A stretch of 43,195 bases of DNA from Opitutaceae bacterium. GTDB lineage: Bacteria > Verrucomicrobiota > Verrucomicrobiia > Opitutales > Opitutaceae. Below are positions 1 through 8,523 of this stretch, one piece after another (positions within the stretch are counted from its first letter, which is position 1; each line of letters begins with the position of its first letter). Both the position numbers and the translations under genes were made by a program. The notes below the pieces were generated by a model. That model had not been told where the DNA came from and ran no database searches. It saw only the letters and a list, made by a program, of their open reading frames with translations. The DNA lies in assembly GCA_003164715.1 (NCBI GenBank), contig PLTZ01000055.1:1-43195 (forward strand), read 5' to 3'.

Positions 1-2900
1 GCCGTTCGCGCTTCCCTTGCGGATCAAGTCGTTGCCCTCGTCGGCAACGTAGAGGTTGCCGCTTGCGTCCAGCGCCACTCCCGTGGGCTCGAAGAACCTT
101 GCCGCGGAGCCCGTACCGTCCTCGCTCCCGGGCACGCCGGAAAGCCCCGCCAGCGTGCTCACGACCCCAGCCGGAGTGATCATGCGGACCGCGTCGTTGC
201 CCTGCTCCGTGACGTAGAGGTTGCCGCTTCCGTCAACGGCGATGCCGACCGGAAGATAGAACCTTGCGCTGGCGCCCGGGCCGTCCGCGCTGCCGGAGGC
301 CTGCGAGTTGCCCGCGAGCGTCGTCACGACGCCCGCCGGCGTGATCTTGCGGATCGTGTTGTTGGCGTAATCGGCAACATACACGTTGCCGTTCGCGTCG
401 ACCGCCAGGCCCGCCGGCAGGTTGAACTGCGCGGCACTGCCCGTGCCGTCCGCGAAGCCCACCCCGCCCGCCGTGCCCGCAAACGTCGTCACGGTGCCGC
501 CCGGGGTGATCTTGCGGATGTCAAAGTTGCCCTGCTCGGAGACGTAAAGGTTGCCGGCGTTGTCCACGGCGATGCCGACCGGCAGGCTGAAGGACGCGCC
601 CGACCCCGTCCCGTTGGCCGATCCCCTCTTTCCCGGGGTGCCCGCGAGCGTCGACACGACGCCCCCCGGCGTGATCTTGCGGACCGAGTCGTTGCCCGCG
701 TCCGTGACGTACACGTTTCCGGCCTGGTCCACGCAGATGCCGAACGGGCTGAAGAACTGCGCGGCGCCGCCCGTCCCGTCGTTTGTCCCGACGTTGCCCG
801 CCGTGCCCGCATACGTCGTCACGGTGCCCGCTGGGGTGACCTTGCGGATCGTGTCGTTCAGCTCGTCGGCGACATAGAGGTTGCCGCTTGAGTCAACGGC
901 GACGCCGACCGGGCCGTTGAACTGCGCGGAGGCTCCCGTCCCGTCCGCGCTGCCGCCGCCGACCGTCCCCGCAAGCGTCGTCACGACCGCCGACGGCGTG
1001 ATCTTGCGGATCACGTTGTTGTCGGTGTCCGCCACGTAGAGGTTGCCGCCCGAATCGATCGCGATGCCGGCCGGCAGGAAGAACTCGGCCCCGGTTCCCG
1101 TCCCGTTCACGCTTCCCGCCACCGTCGGTACGCCCGAGAACGTCGTCACCACGGCGCCCGGCGCAATCTTGCGGATCGTGTCGTTGCCGGTGTCCGTGAC
1201 ATAGAGGTTTCCGCCCGAGTCAATGGTGATGCCGAACGGCTGGTAGAACCGCGCGGCGGAACCCGTGCCGTCCGCCGTGCCCCTCACGGTCCCCGAGCCC
1301 GCGTATGTCGTCACGGCGCCCGCCGACGTCACCTTGCGGATCGCGTAGTTCACGGTGTCCGCAACGTAGAGGTTGCCGCTGCCGTCGATCGTGATGCCGG
1401 CGGGATCGCTGAAACGGGCGGCGGTTGCCGACCCGTCCAGGTCGCCGGGGTTCCCCACGCTTCCCGAGAACGTCGTCACGGCGCCGGACAAAGTCACCTT
1501 GCGGATCGCGGAGTTCAGCTGGTCGGTGACATAGAGGTTGCCGCTCCCGTCGAACACGATGCCGACCGGCAGGTTGAACTGCGCGGCGGCACCCGTCCCG
1601 TTGCTGTAGCCCGCCAAGCCGGAGCCCGCGAGCGTCGTCACGACGCCGGCAGGGGTGACCTTGCGGATCGCGTTGTTGCCCGTGTCCACGACGTAGACAT
1701 TGCCGCCGCCGTCCACCGCGACGCCCTCGGGCGACCGGAACCGCGCGGCGGACCCCTTGCCGTCCGCAAAGCCGAGAATCCCCGCCGAGCCCGCGAGCGT
1801 CGTCACGACGCCGCCGGGCGTGATCATGCGGATCGTATCGTCGCCCGTGTCCGCAACGTAGACATTGCCGCTGCCGTCGGTCGCCGTGCCCAGAGGAACG
1901 AGGAACCGGGCGTTGGCACCCGTGCCGTCGGCGCCGGTCAGGATGTAGCGGGAGCCGGCCAGCGTGCCGGAGACGCCCGCAGGCGACAGCGTGCGGATCT
2001 CGTTGTTTCCCTGGTCCGAAACATAGAGGTTGCCGCTCGAGTCGGACGCGATGCCCGCCGGCCCGTTGAACTGCGCGGCGGCCCCGGTACCGTTCGCGGT
2101 GCCGGCCGTCCCCGGCGTGCCGGCGAGCGTCGTCACGACGCCCCCTGACGTGATCTTGCGGATCGTTTCGTTGGCGTTGTCCGCGACATAGACGTTGCCG
2201 TTGCCATCGACCGCGACGCCCGCCGGGTTGTAGAACTGCGCGGCGGGGCCTGTCCCGTCGGCGGAGCCCGTTGTGCCCGCGGTCCCCGCGAGCGTCGTCA
2301 CGACGCCCCCTGACGCGATCTTGCGGATCGTGTTGTTGCCCTGGTCCGAGACGTAGAGGTTGCCGCCCCCGTCCACCGCGATCCCGTAGGGCGCGTTGAA
2401 CTGCGCGGCGCTTCCGGTCCCGTCCTTGCTGCCCACCGCGGCCTGCGAGCCCGCGAGCGTCGTCACGACGCCCGCCTGGGTCACCATCCGGATCGTGTCA
2501 TTGATGGTGTCCGCCACGTAGAGGTTGCCGCCCGAATCGACCGCGATGCCGGAGGGGCCGTGGAACGTTGCGGCGGCCCCGGTCGCGTCCTTGTTGCCGA
2601 ACGCCAGCGCCGTGCCCGCGAGCGTCGTCACGACGCCCGCCTGGGTCACCTTCCGGATCGTGGCGTTTCCGGTGTCCGCGACGTACACGTTGCCGCTTGC
2701 GTCGACCGCGACGCCCACCGGCAGGTTGAACCGCGCCGCGGTGCCCGTCCCGTCAAGGTGGCCGGGGGCCCCCGGGCCGCCCGCGAGCGTCGTCACGACG
2801 CCCGCCGGGGTCACCTTCCGAATCGTGCTGTTGTCGGTGTCCGCGACGTACACGTTGCCGCTTGCGTCGACGGCCACGCTGGAGGGATAGAAGAAGCGCG
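1..2900 (-). repeat. Tandem 165-bp coding repeats (NHL blades)
   Basis: The conserved SGNLYVAD-coding segment recurs at about 50, 215, 380, 545, 710, 875, 1037 and 1202, and so on to about 2850. The spacing is mostly 165 bp, with a few 162-168 bp steps, giving 18 copies. The copies stay similar at DNA level, mainly over the blocks coding IRKVTP and VTTLAG. This suggests recent expansion or homogenisation within the gene. Such repeats are prone to copy-number change and to assembly collapse. Confidence 0.85.
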
Positions 2901-3057
2901 CGGCGGATCCCGTCGCGTCAACGCTCGTGACCGCGGGAGGGGAGCCCGCCAGCGTGCTGAAGGTGTAGGGCGTGGTGTAGTTGCTCTGGGCGCCCGCGGC
3001 CGCGGTGAGGAGCACCGAGGCAGTGGCGGCCAGGATTGTGGACGTGACTTTATTCAT
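1..3057 (-). CDS. Secreted NHL-repeat beta-propeller protein, 3' end outside window
   Basis: The frame is open from an ATG at 3057 to the left edge (1019 codons, no stop), and the same repeat motif reads in frame at both ends. The protein begins with a signal peptide (MNKVTSTILAATASVLLTAA, then AGAQS), so it is exported. It then carries 18 tandem units of about 55 residues. Each unit has the pattern ARFxxPxGVAVD, SGNLYVAD, N-x-x-IRKVTP, GVVTTLAG, then a DGTG turn. This is the NHL beta-propeller blade. Eighteen blades could form three six-bladed propellers, but that folding is inference. NHL propellers usually bind protein or carbohydrate ligands, and no enzyme motif is visible. No clear Shine-Dalgarno sequence precedes the start. 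The gene lies 145 bp downstream of another secreted-protein gene on the same strand. Confidence 0.85.
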   Translation of the reverse strand, partial: MNKVTSTILAATASVLLTAAAGAQSNYTTPYTFSTLAGSPPAVTSVDATGSAARFFYPSSVAVDASGNVYVADTDNSTIRKVTPAGVVTTLAGGPGAPGHLDGTGTAARFNLPVGVAVDASGNVYVADTGNATIRKVTQAGVVTTLAGTALAFGNKDATGAAATFHGPSGIAVDSGGNLYVADTINDTIRMVTQAGVVTTLAGSQAAVGSKDGTGSAAQFNAPYGIAVDGGGNLYVSDQGNNTIRKIASGGVVTTLAGTAGTTGSADGTGPAAQFYNPAGVAVDGNGNVYVADNANETIRKITSGGVVTTLAGTPGTAGTANGTGAAAQFNGPAGIASDSSGNLYVSDQGNNEIRTLSPAGVSGTLAGSRYILTGADGTGANARFLVPLGTATDGSGNVYVADTGDDTIRMITPGGVVTTLAGSAGILGFADGKGSAARFRSPEGVAVDGGGNVYVVDTGNNAIRKVTPAGVVTTLAGSGLAGYSNGTGAAAQFNLPVGIVFDGSGNLYVTDQLNSAIRKVTLSGAVTTFSGSVGNPGDLDGSATAARFSDPAGITIDGSGNLYVADTVNYAIRKVTSAGAVTTYAGSGTVRGTADGTGSAARFYQPFGITIDSGGNLYVTDTGNDTIRKIAPGAVVTTFSGVPTVAGSVNGTGTGAEFFLPAGIAIDSGGNLYVADTDNNVIRKITPSAVVTTLAGTVGGGSADGTGASAQFNGPVGVAVDSSGNLYVADELNDTIRKVTPAGTVTTYAGTAGNVGTNDGTGGAAQFFSPFGICVDQAGNVYVTDAGNDSVRKITPGGVVSTLAGTPGKRGSANGTGSGASFSLPVGIAVDNAGNLYVSEQGNFDIRKITPGGTVTTFAGTAGGVGFADGTGSAAQFNLPAGLAVDANGNVYVADYANNTIRKITPAGVVTTLAGNSQASGSADGPGASARFYLPVGIAVDGSGNLYVTEQGNDAVRMITPAGVVSTLAGLSGVPGSEDGTGSAARFFEPTGVALDASGNLYVADEGNDLIRKGSANG

Positions 3058-3145
3058 AGAAGGGACGCGCCCGGGGGGACGCAGGGGTTTGGGGAAATTC
3101 TGACTCCTGTGAACGTGAGGGGGCAGGCTACGGCCATCGGGGTCC

Positions 3146-3184
3146 CGCGGCAAGCCGCGACCGCACAAAGGCGGCGCTTTGCGG
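3146..3184 (-). promoter_or_regulatory. Two adjacent hairpins between secreted-protein genes
   Basis: CGCGG (3146-3150) pairs with CCGCG (3155-3159) around a four-base loop. Directly beside it, CCGCACAAAG (3161-3170) pairs with CTTTGCGG (3177-3184) with a two-base bulge. They sit after the stop codon of the 599-residue gene and before the NHL gene. They could end transcription of the first or shape the leader of the second. There is no U-tract, so a standard intrinsic terminator is not supported. Confidence 0.3.
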
Positions 3185-3202
3185 CGGATGAAATGGGGGC
3201 CA

Positions 3203-5002
3203 TTAGCGCTCGACAAGGGCCACCTCGAAAGGCTTGAGCGAAAGGGCCACCTCGGTGCCGACCTGTTTCCACTGCTCCCTGCCCTCCTCGGTGCGGGTGA
3301 CGACGAGAGTGTCCCCGTTCATCCGCTCGCGCCAGCCCCCGAGCGGGGCGTCGGCCGGAAGGTGCAGCGCAACCTTCGCCACGGTGTCGTTCATGTTGTA
3401 GAGGACATACTGCCTCTCTCCAAAGGGATAGAGGGCGACGCCCCCCATGCCGACCAGGCGCACGCCGAGTTCCTCAAAGAAGACGCGGCGCACGGCGTTG
3501 AGCACCGGCTCCGGCAGCCGCAGGAGGTCGTAGCTGTTGTCGGGCAGGTTGAGCACGTCGACCGTGCCCTCCATGTAGGGCGTGGACAAAAGGACGCCGA
3601 AGTCCGCGTCCTCCCGAATGAGCGCCACGCTGCGCACGTACGGCCAGGTCGAGAGCTGGATCTTGGGGAAGGTGAACGGCCGGCCGGCGGCGACGGGTTC
3701 CGTGTCCCAGAAGGCGCCGCGCACGCGGAACGACGACGAGGTCGCGGTGCCGCGATCAGCGATGACGTTCATCACCCGGCCGAGCTCACTCGCCCGGAGG
3801 TCCTGCAGGAGCGGCCAGCTCATGAAGACCTCCTTGCCGGCGCGGATACGCGCCAGGAGCTTGGCCGCAAGCTGCGGGTCGCGCAGCGAATGCTGCGTGA
3901 AGATGGCGGCCTTGGCGTCCGCGGGGAACGCCGCCGTGGGCGCCATCGGAAGCCCGATCATGCCCAGGTAGCCGAAGATGTTGTACTCGCCCGTGGACCC
4001 GAGCGGCAGGTGGATCGGGATCCCGCGGGCGGGGCCCTCCAGCATCCCCGCAAGCCTGTCGAAGTCGCCCATCCGCGCGCAGAGGGCCGGGTAGACGTCC
4101 GAGGCGGGGACCGGCGGGTGGAGCTGGCCCGCGCACCAGAAGATGATCTCGGGGGCCCGCGCAAGGACCGCCTGCCAGACCTCGGCCAGGTAGTCGTTTG
4201 CGTCGCCCTGCATCCCGTAGTTGTCGAGCCACGCGCTGCGCCACTTGGGGCCCGCGTCGCCGCCGATCCACCGCTGGAAGACGTAGCCCGAGTAGATCGG
4301 GATGTGCTGCTCGTCGGTGGCCCGCTGGCGCGTCTCGATGCCGACGCTCACGCCGTCGAACTGCGGCGTCTGGAGCGCGACATCATAGCCGTTCTGGCGG
4401 TGCCCCTCGTACCAGTTCGGGTACTTGATGATGACGGTCGCCCTGGGGTTCACCTGCTTTGCGACGTCGATCAGGTGCCTCTTCGACTGCTCGTGGACGA
4501 GCCGGCTCCTGTAGTCGGCCCAGGATTCGCTGCCGCGCCCGGCCACGCACTTTTCGCAGGTGCAGGTCGTGAAGAGCCAGTCGTCCACGATGATCTCGTC
4601 CACCGCCTGGGCCAGCACGCGCACCCGGCCCTCAAGGAGCGCCATGTCCTCCGCACTGTTGTAGCAGAGGGGGCCCTTCTCCCCGGCCGGGACGACGGCC
4701 CCGGAGACCTGGAGCCCCCGGGCGCGCAGGTCCGCGGCGATCCCGCGAAGGACGGCCACCGCCGCCGGGTCGCCGCTCGCGCTGTCGAGGTAGACCTTCG
4801 AGAGGCGAAGCGGCGCGAAGTACTCGAGGGCGGCCTGGCGGTCCGCCGGCTTCGCCAGCAGGTTCTCCACATCCTCGCTCGTGAAGAAGAGGGCGGTCGT
4901 CAGGTGCTGCCAGCGGGCCCCGGCGGGCGCCGGCTCGGCCCGAAGCGGCCCCCAGACTAGCGAAAGGCCCCCTGCCAAGAGGACGGAGGCGATGCGGCGC
5001 AT
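3203..5002 (-). CDS. Secreted glycosidase-like TIM-barrel protein, unknown specificity
   Basis: The 599-residue product starts with a signal peptide (MRRIASVLLAGGLSLVWG, cut near LRAEP), which is why the start at 5002 is preferred over the longer ATG at 5044. The body looks like a glycoside-hydrolase-type barrel. It has an EIIVDDW strand followed by a CTCEKC cysteine cluster near residue 145, then IIKYPNW, and IIFWCAG near residue 270. The end (GVALYPFGERQYVLYNMN onward) resembles the beta-sandwich found at the C-terminus of many glycosidases. No family with a known substrate is recognised, and catalytic residues cannot be assigned. Acidic candidates include the DD pair in VDDW. The likely location is the periplasm or outside the cell. 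It may be co-transcribed with the NHL gene downstream. Confidence 0.8.
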   Translation of the reverse strand: MRRIASVLLAGGLSLVWGPLRAEPAPAGARWQHLTTALFFTSEDVENLLAKPADRQAALEYFAPLRLSKVYLDSASGDPAAVAVLRGIAADLRARGLQVSGAVVPAGEKGPLCYNSAEDMALLEGRVRVLAQAVDEIIVDDWLFTTCTCEKCVAGRGSESWADYRSRLVHEQSKRHLIDVAKQVNPRATVIIKYPNWYEGHRQNGYDVALQTPQFDGVSVGIETRQRATDEQHIPIYSGYVFQRWIGGDAGPKWRSAWLDNYGMQGDANDYLAEVWQAVLARAPEIIFWCAGQLHPPVPASDVYPALCARMGDFDRLAGMLEGPARGIPIHLPLGSTGEYNIFGYLGMIGLPMAPTAAFPADAKAAIFTQHSLRDPQLAAKLLARIRAGKEVFMSWPLLQDLRASELGRVMNVIADRGTATSSSFRVRGAFWDTEPVAAGRPFTFPKIQLSTWPYVRSVALIREDADFGVLLSTPYMEGTVDVLNLPDNSYDLLRLPEPVLNAVRRVFFEELGVRLVGMGGVALYPFGERQYVLYNMNDTVAKVALHLPADAPLGGWRERMNGDTLVVTRTEEGREQWKQVGTEVALSLKPFEVALVER

Positions 5003-5221
5003 CGCGGGATGGGGTCTAGTAACGGAGGCGGGGCGGAGGGGCATGGCCTTGCGGGGGTTGTGGGGTTACCCGGCGGGGGACGGGCGGGCATTCGCCTTCG
5101 CCCGCGGCACGGGCGCCCGCCGGGTGGCGCCTTGACCCCTCCCACGCTGGCCCCGCACGGGCGAGTGTCAAATCCGTGATGCCCGGACCGTGTACCACCC
5201 TCCCGCCCGTGGCCCCTCCCC

Positions 5222-6169
5222 CTAGTAGATCTCGGGCACCACCATCTCCGGCCGGAGCGGCTCGCGCCGGTAGTCCGGGTGGTGGATGCGGGGCGGAAGC
5301 GTGACCGGCTCGTGCTTCACCTCGGAGTATTTCACCTGGGAGAGCAGGTGGTGGATGCAGTTCAGGCGCGCCTTCTTCTTGTCCGCCCCCTGGACCACCC
5401 ACCACGGCGACTCGGGCAGGTGCGTGCGCTCGAACATGACCTCCTTGGCCTTGGTGTAGAGCTCCCAGCGCTTGCGCGACTCGAGGTCCATCGGGCTCAG
5501 CTTCCACTGCTTTAGGGGATCGTTGATCCTGCAGCGGAACCGGAACTCCTGCTCCTCGTCGGGGATCGAGAACCAGTACTTGATGAGCTGGATCCCCGAG
5601 CGGATCAGCATCTGCTCGAAATCGGGCACCGACCGGAAGAACTCCTCGTACTCCCCGTCGGTGCAGAATCCCATCACCCGCTCGACGCCGGCGCGGTTGT
5701 ACCAGCTGCGGTCAAAGAGCACCATCTCGCCCGCCGCCGGCAGGTGCGCGACGTACCTCTGGAAATACCACTGGGTCTTCTCGCGGCTTGACGGCGCCGG
5801 GAGCGCCGCCACCCGGGCGACCCGGGGGTTCAGGCGCTGGGTGATGCGCTTGATGACGCCCCCCTTGCCGGCCGCGTCCCTACCCTCGCACACGATCACG
5901 AGGCGGTGGCCGCTCTCCACGATCCAGTCGTGCATCTTGACCAGTTCGCCCTGGAGCCGGAAGAGCTCCTTGAAGTAGTGGTTGCGCTGCTCGCGGTCCG
6001 AGTCGTGGGCCAGCGGCTGGAGCGGCGCGTCGGGCCCCAGCTTCTCCCAGTCGTCGCGCTCCATCTCGAGTTCCTCGTCGTAGTCGTCGATCAGCTCGCG
6101 ATGGACGCGCCGGATCAGCTGGCTTTCGCCGTTGGCGCCGTTGGAGTGTTCGGTGGAGTCGGAAGTCAT
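5222..6169 (-). CDS. ppk2: Polyphosphate kinase 2 family protein
   Basis: The 315-residue product is a full-length PPK2. These cytosolic enzymes transfer phosphate between polyphosphate and nucleotides, often making GTP or ATP from the diphosphate. The Walker A motif EGRDAAGKGG is at residues 95-104 and the Walker B region VLFDRSWYNRAGVE starts near 150. The lid and base contacts typical of PPK2 follow (EFRFRCRINDPLKQWKLSP near 235, then the PWWVV segment). The first 60 residues are acidic and variable. The length and single domain fit the short PPK2 classes. Whether it favours making or using polyphosphate cannot be read from sequence with certainty. It stands alone, with a possible promoter at 6272-6298. 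Confidence 0.93.
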   Translation of the reverse strand: MTSDSTEHSNGANGESQLIRRVHRELIDDYDEELEMERDDWEKLGPDAPLQPLAHDSDREQRNHYFKELFRLQGELVKMHDWIVESGHRLVIVCEGRDAAGKGGVIKRITQRLNPRVARVAALPAPSSREKTQWYFQRYVAHLPAAGEMVLFDRSWYNRAGVERVMGFCTDGEYEEFFRSVPDFEQMLIRSGIQLIKYWFSIPDEEQEFRFRCRINDPLKQWKLSPMDLESRKRWELYTKAKEVMFERTHLPESPWWVVQGADKKKARLNCIHHLLSQVKYSEVKHEPVTLPPRIHHPDYRREPLRPEMVVPEIY

Positions 6170-6271
6170 GGGAAGGAGGCTGAACTGCGGCAGGCAACGA
6201 AGCGCCTAAGCCCGGCGGCTGCAAGCGGCCAGAGCCCCTGGGACGCCGGTCCAGGCAGATTTAACCCAAAC

Positions 6272-6298
6272 GTTATACAGGGGGACGCAGCTTGGCAA
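6272..6298 (-). promoter_or_regulatory. Candidate sigma-70 promoter for ppk2
   Basis: On the minus strand TTGCCA (6298-6293) and TATAAC (6277-6272) are separated by 15 bases, about 100 bp upstream of the ppk2 start. The boxes are good, but the spacing is shorter than the usual 17. Confidence 0.35.
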
Positions 6299-6484
6299 CC
6301 TAGCGAGACCGGCACCCCGCCCAAGGGTGCCGAAGGGACGAGACGCCCCCTTCGGACCGGCATTAAGTGCTTGTAGCCAACCTATTGCTGCTCGCGGGAA
6401 GCCCCATCCATTGGCGGCGGCCGCATAAAAATGTTGTCAAGAAAGCGTCCCACCGAACCCGACCTAAAGCGCACAGTCCCAGGG

Positions 6485-6502
6485 GCCGATACCATTATCG
6501 GC
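6485..6502 (+). promoter_or_regulatory. Perfect hairpin directly upstream of a start codon
   Basis: GCCGATA (6485-6491) and TATCGGC (6496-6502) form a perfect 7-bp inverted repeat around CCAT. It ends 10 bases before the ATG at 6513, in the place a Shine-Dalgarno sequence would occupy, and none is visible there. It could be an operator or an RNA hairpin that controls ribosome access. Confidence 0.4.
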
Positions 6503-6512
6503 AATCGCTCCC

Positions 6513-6797
6513 ATGTCCCACGTCCATTTCATCAACGGCCAGCTCGAGTCCGCGGACCGGTACCAGGCGTTCCTGGACCAGACCAGGGCCGTGCGCTTGG
6601 CCGAGAAGAAGGAGCGGACCCGGAAGAAGGCGGGGACCCGGTCATTCGAGACGGCCATCGACGCGGACGAGGAGACGCCTGAGGATTCGGGCGGGGAGCC
6701 GCGGGAGGAGACCGGCCAGGAGCCGGCCCAGGATCCCGAGAAGAACCCCGAGGCTGACGCAGGAGCGTCCGAGGGTTTCGGGCAGCACTACGCCTGA
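6513..6797 (+). CDS. Small charged protein, unknown function
   Basis: The 94-residue product is not recognised. The first 40 residues (MSHVHFINGQLESADRYQAF, then a basic stretch ending EKKERTRKK) look like a helical protein segment. The last 50 residues are rich in Glu, Asp, Pro and Gly and are probably disordered. It has no signal peptide or membrane segment. It is the only plus-strand gene between 3 and 14 kb and stands opposite ppk2. The start has a hairpin instead of an obvious ribosome-binding site. It is favoured over overlapping ORFs because of its coherent N-terminus, but the call is moderate. Confidence 0.5.
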   Translation: MSHVHFINGQLESADRYQAFLDQTRAVRLAEKKERTRKKAGTRSFETAIDADEETPEDSGGEPREETGQEPAQDPEKNPEADAGASEGFGQHYA

Positions 6798-6845
6798 GGG
6801 CGCGGCGCCCATCCGGCGCGCCGCCATAGGGATTCCGAGACCGTG

Positions 6846-7292
6846 CTACGGTTGCTTGGCCGAGAGGCCCGTCTTCACGACCAGCACGCTGCACTGCGCG
6901 TGGTCGGCGATGCGGTCGGCCGTGTCGCCGAGCAGGCGGCCCCAGAGGGCCGAGTGGTCGCTGTGGCCGACGACGATCAGGTCGTGGCCGCCCTCCGCCG
7001 CGGCCTTGATGATGGCCTTGGCGGCGTGCCCGCGGGCGCTCTCGCACGGGATCGACAGGCCCGCCTGCGCGGCCACCTCCGCGACCTCCGCCTTGCGCGC
7101 CGCGAAATACTCGTCGGCGGCCTCCGACTCCTCCTCAATCTCGCCGGGCAGGTCCGAGTGCCGGGGGAGCGGCTCGCGCACCCAGAGCGCGGTCACGTTC
7201 GCCCCGAACTCCTTGGCGAGCCGGGCGGCCGCGGCGAGGGCGGCCTTGCCTCCCTTTGAACCATCATAACCTACGAGGATTTTGTTGTACAT
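6846..7292 (-). CDS. Universal stress protein (UspA family)
   Basis: The 148-residue product opens with MYNKILVGYDGSKGG, the usual first strand of a UspA fold. It ends with DLIVVGHSDHSALWGRLLGD and CSVLVVKTG. The G-x2-G-x(9)-G(S/T) nucleotide-binding signature is only partly kept (VGHSDHSALWGRLLGD), so ATP binding is uncertain. The start at 7292 is chosen over a longer frame because it has a good ribosome-binding site (GAGAGGA at 7304-7298, five bases from the ATG). It is the last gene of a three-gene operon, 22 bp after the antiporter gene. Usp proteins are often linked to transporters as regulatory partners, so it may tune the antiporter; that is inference. Confidence 0.9.
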   Translation of the reverse strand: MYNKILVGYDGSKGGKAALAAAARLAKEFGANVTALWVREPLPRHSDLPGEIEEESEAADEYFAARKAEVAEVAAQAGLSIPCESARGHAAKAIIKAAAEGGHDLIVVGHSDHSALWGRLLGDTADRIADHAQCSVLVVKTGLSAKQP

Positions 7293-7314
7293 TGGGGTCC
7301 TCTCTTGTTGGCGC

Positions 7315-8523
7315 CTACGGGCGCCGGGGTTTCGAGTTGATGCGTTCGGCGTAGATGCGCCCCCACTCGTGCATCGCCTCGAGCGTGGGCTGGAAGAAGC
7401 GCTGCGCGATGAAGGTCGGCACAAAGGCGCTCAGGATGACGACGGTGACCAGGATCGTGTACTGCCTCTCGTCGATGATCTTGTTCTGCAGGCCGAAGAG
7501 CGCCGAGATCGTGCCGAAGGTGAGCCCGGTCGCCATGAGGAGCGTCGTGTAGTTCGCCTCCCGGGTGCGCATGTAGAAGAGCCTCGTGAGCGGCCAGACG
7601 CCGATGAATTTCGTCCCGAGCTTCATGAGGAGCAGGACGGCGATGATCCCGAGCGCCGCCCACAGCGCCGGGATCGAGACGAAGAGCCCGGCCTTGATGA
7701 AGTAGAACGGGGTGAAGATCGTGAACGCGATCGTCCGCATCCGGTGGACGAGCGTCTTGTCGCGAAGGAACACCCCGGCGACGACCAGGCCCACGAGGTA
7801 CGCCGGCAGGACGGCCTCGCTCTTGGCCGAAGACGCGAGCCCCCCGAGGAAGAACAGGATGAAGAAGATGAACTTCACCTCGGGCTCGCTGACCCGCGTC
7901 GCCCCCAGGCGGGTGATGATGAACTTCGTCCACGCCGGCATGTACCAGAGCGTGACGCACATCACGGTCACGAAGGCCACCATCCACAGGTTGAAGTCGG
8001 CGAACAGGGTCCCCAGGGCGAGCACGGTCCCGAAATCCGTGATGAAGCACGCGGCCAGGATCGTCTTTCCCATGGCGGTGTCGCTCTGCCTCCCCTCGAT
8101 CATCACGGCGTAGACCACGGCGACCGAGGTGGTCGACAGGGCGATCCCGGCGATCTGCGCCTGGTGGAGCGGCCAGCCGAGGACGAACTGGGCGAAGAGC
8201 CACACGGAGACAAACGGCAGGAGGAACGAGAGGATGCCGATCGACAGGCTCGCCCGGAGGTTGGCCCGCAGCGAGGCCGGGTCGATCTCGGCGCCGGCCA
8301 GGAACGTGAGGACGCCGCTCCCGAGGAGCGCAAGGAAGTTGGTCCACTCGGTCGTCTTCAGGATGTGGTGGCCGCCGCCGAAGTTCATGTTGCCCACGAC
8401 GACCCCGACCATGATCTCGATCAGGGCGACGGAGATCCCGGTGCGGATGGAGATGAGGCTCGCCGCAAAGGCGAGCCCCATCCAGATCGCCGCCACGTAC
8501 CAGATGTTGTCCAGGATCATCAT
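7315..8523 (-). CDS. CPA2-family monovalent cation/H+ antiporter
   Basis: The 402-residue inner-membrane protein has about 12 hydrophobic segments and the CPA2 (Na+/H+ exchanger) pattern. Its features include GIALSTTSVAVVYAVM near residue 128, a TDFG pair near 165 likely to lie in the ion path, and KSEAVLPAYLVGLVVAG near 225. It lacks the C-terminal TrkA-N/RCK domain found in KefB-type proteins. Regulation may instead come from the neighbouring DUF190 and Usp proteins. Its ATG overlaps the stop of the DUF190 gene (ATGA at 8523-8520), so translation is probably coupled. The ion exchanged (K+ or Na+) cannot be told from sequence. Confidence 0.9.
   Translation of the reverse strand: MMILDNIWYVAAIWMGLAFAASLISIRTGISVALIEIMVGVVVGNMNFGGGHHILKTTEWTNFLALLGSGVLTFLAGAEIDPASLRANLRASLSIGILSFLLPFVSVWLFAQFVLGWPLHQAQIAGIALSTTSVAVVYAVMIEGRQSDTAMGKTILAACFITDFGTVLALGTLFADFNLWMVAFVTVMCVTLWYMPAWTKFIITRLGATRVSEPEVKFIFFILFFLGGLASSAKSEAVLPAYLVGLVVAGVFLRDKTLVHRMRTIAFTIFTPFYFIKAGLFVSIPALWAALGIIAVLLLMKLGTKFIGVWPLTRLFYMRTREANYTTLLMATGLTFGTISALFGLQNKIIDERQYTILVTVVILSAFVPTFIAQRFFQPTLEAMHEWGRIYAERINSKPRRP

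Larger units (their letters stand above)
6170..6512. other. Intergenic region between ppk2 and a small ORF
   Basis: This 343-bp stretch separates two divergent genes and has no convincing ORF. It holds a candidate promoter for ppk2 (6272-6298, minus) and a perfect hairpin just before the plus-strand ORF (6485-6502). The segment near 6420-6480 is somewhat A/T-richer than its surroundings, as expected for a promoter, but no clear sigma-70 pair could be placed there. Confidence 0.5.

Noticed and set aside
1-2900. CRISPR array
   Set aside because: The direct repeats are 165 bp apart, lie in an open frame and code for NHL blades; there are no short repeats with unique spacers.
3179-4960. 593-residue plus-strand ORF
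   Set aside because: It is the antisense shadow of the secreted barrel protein, which has a signal peptide and coherent sequence on the minus strand.
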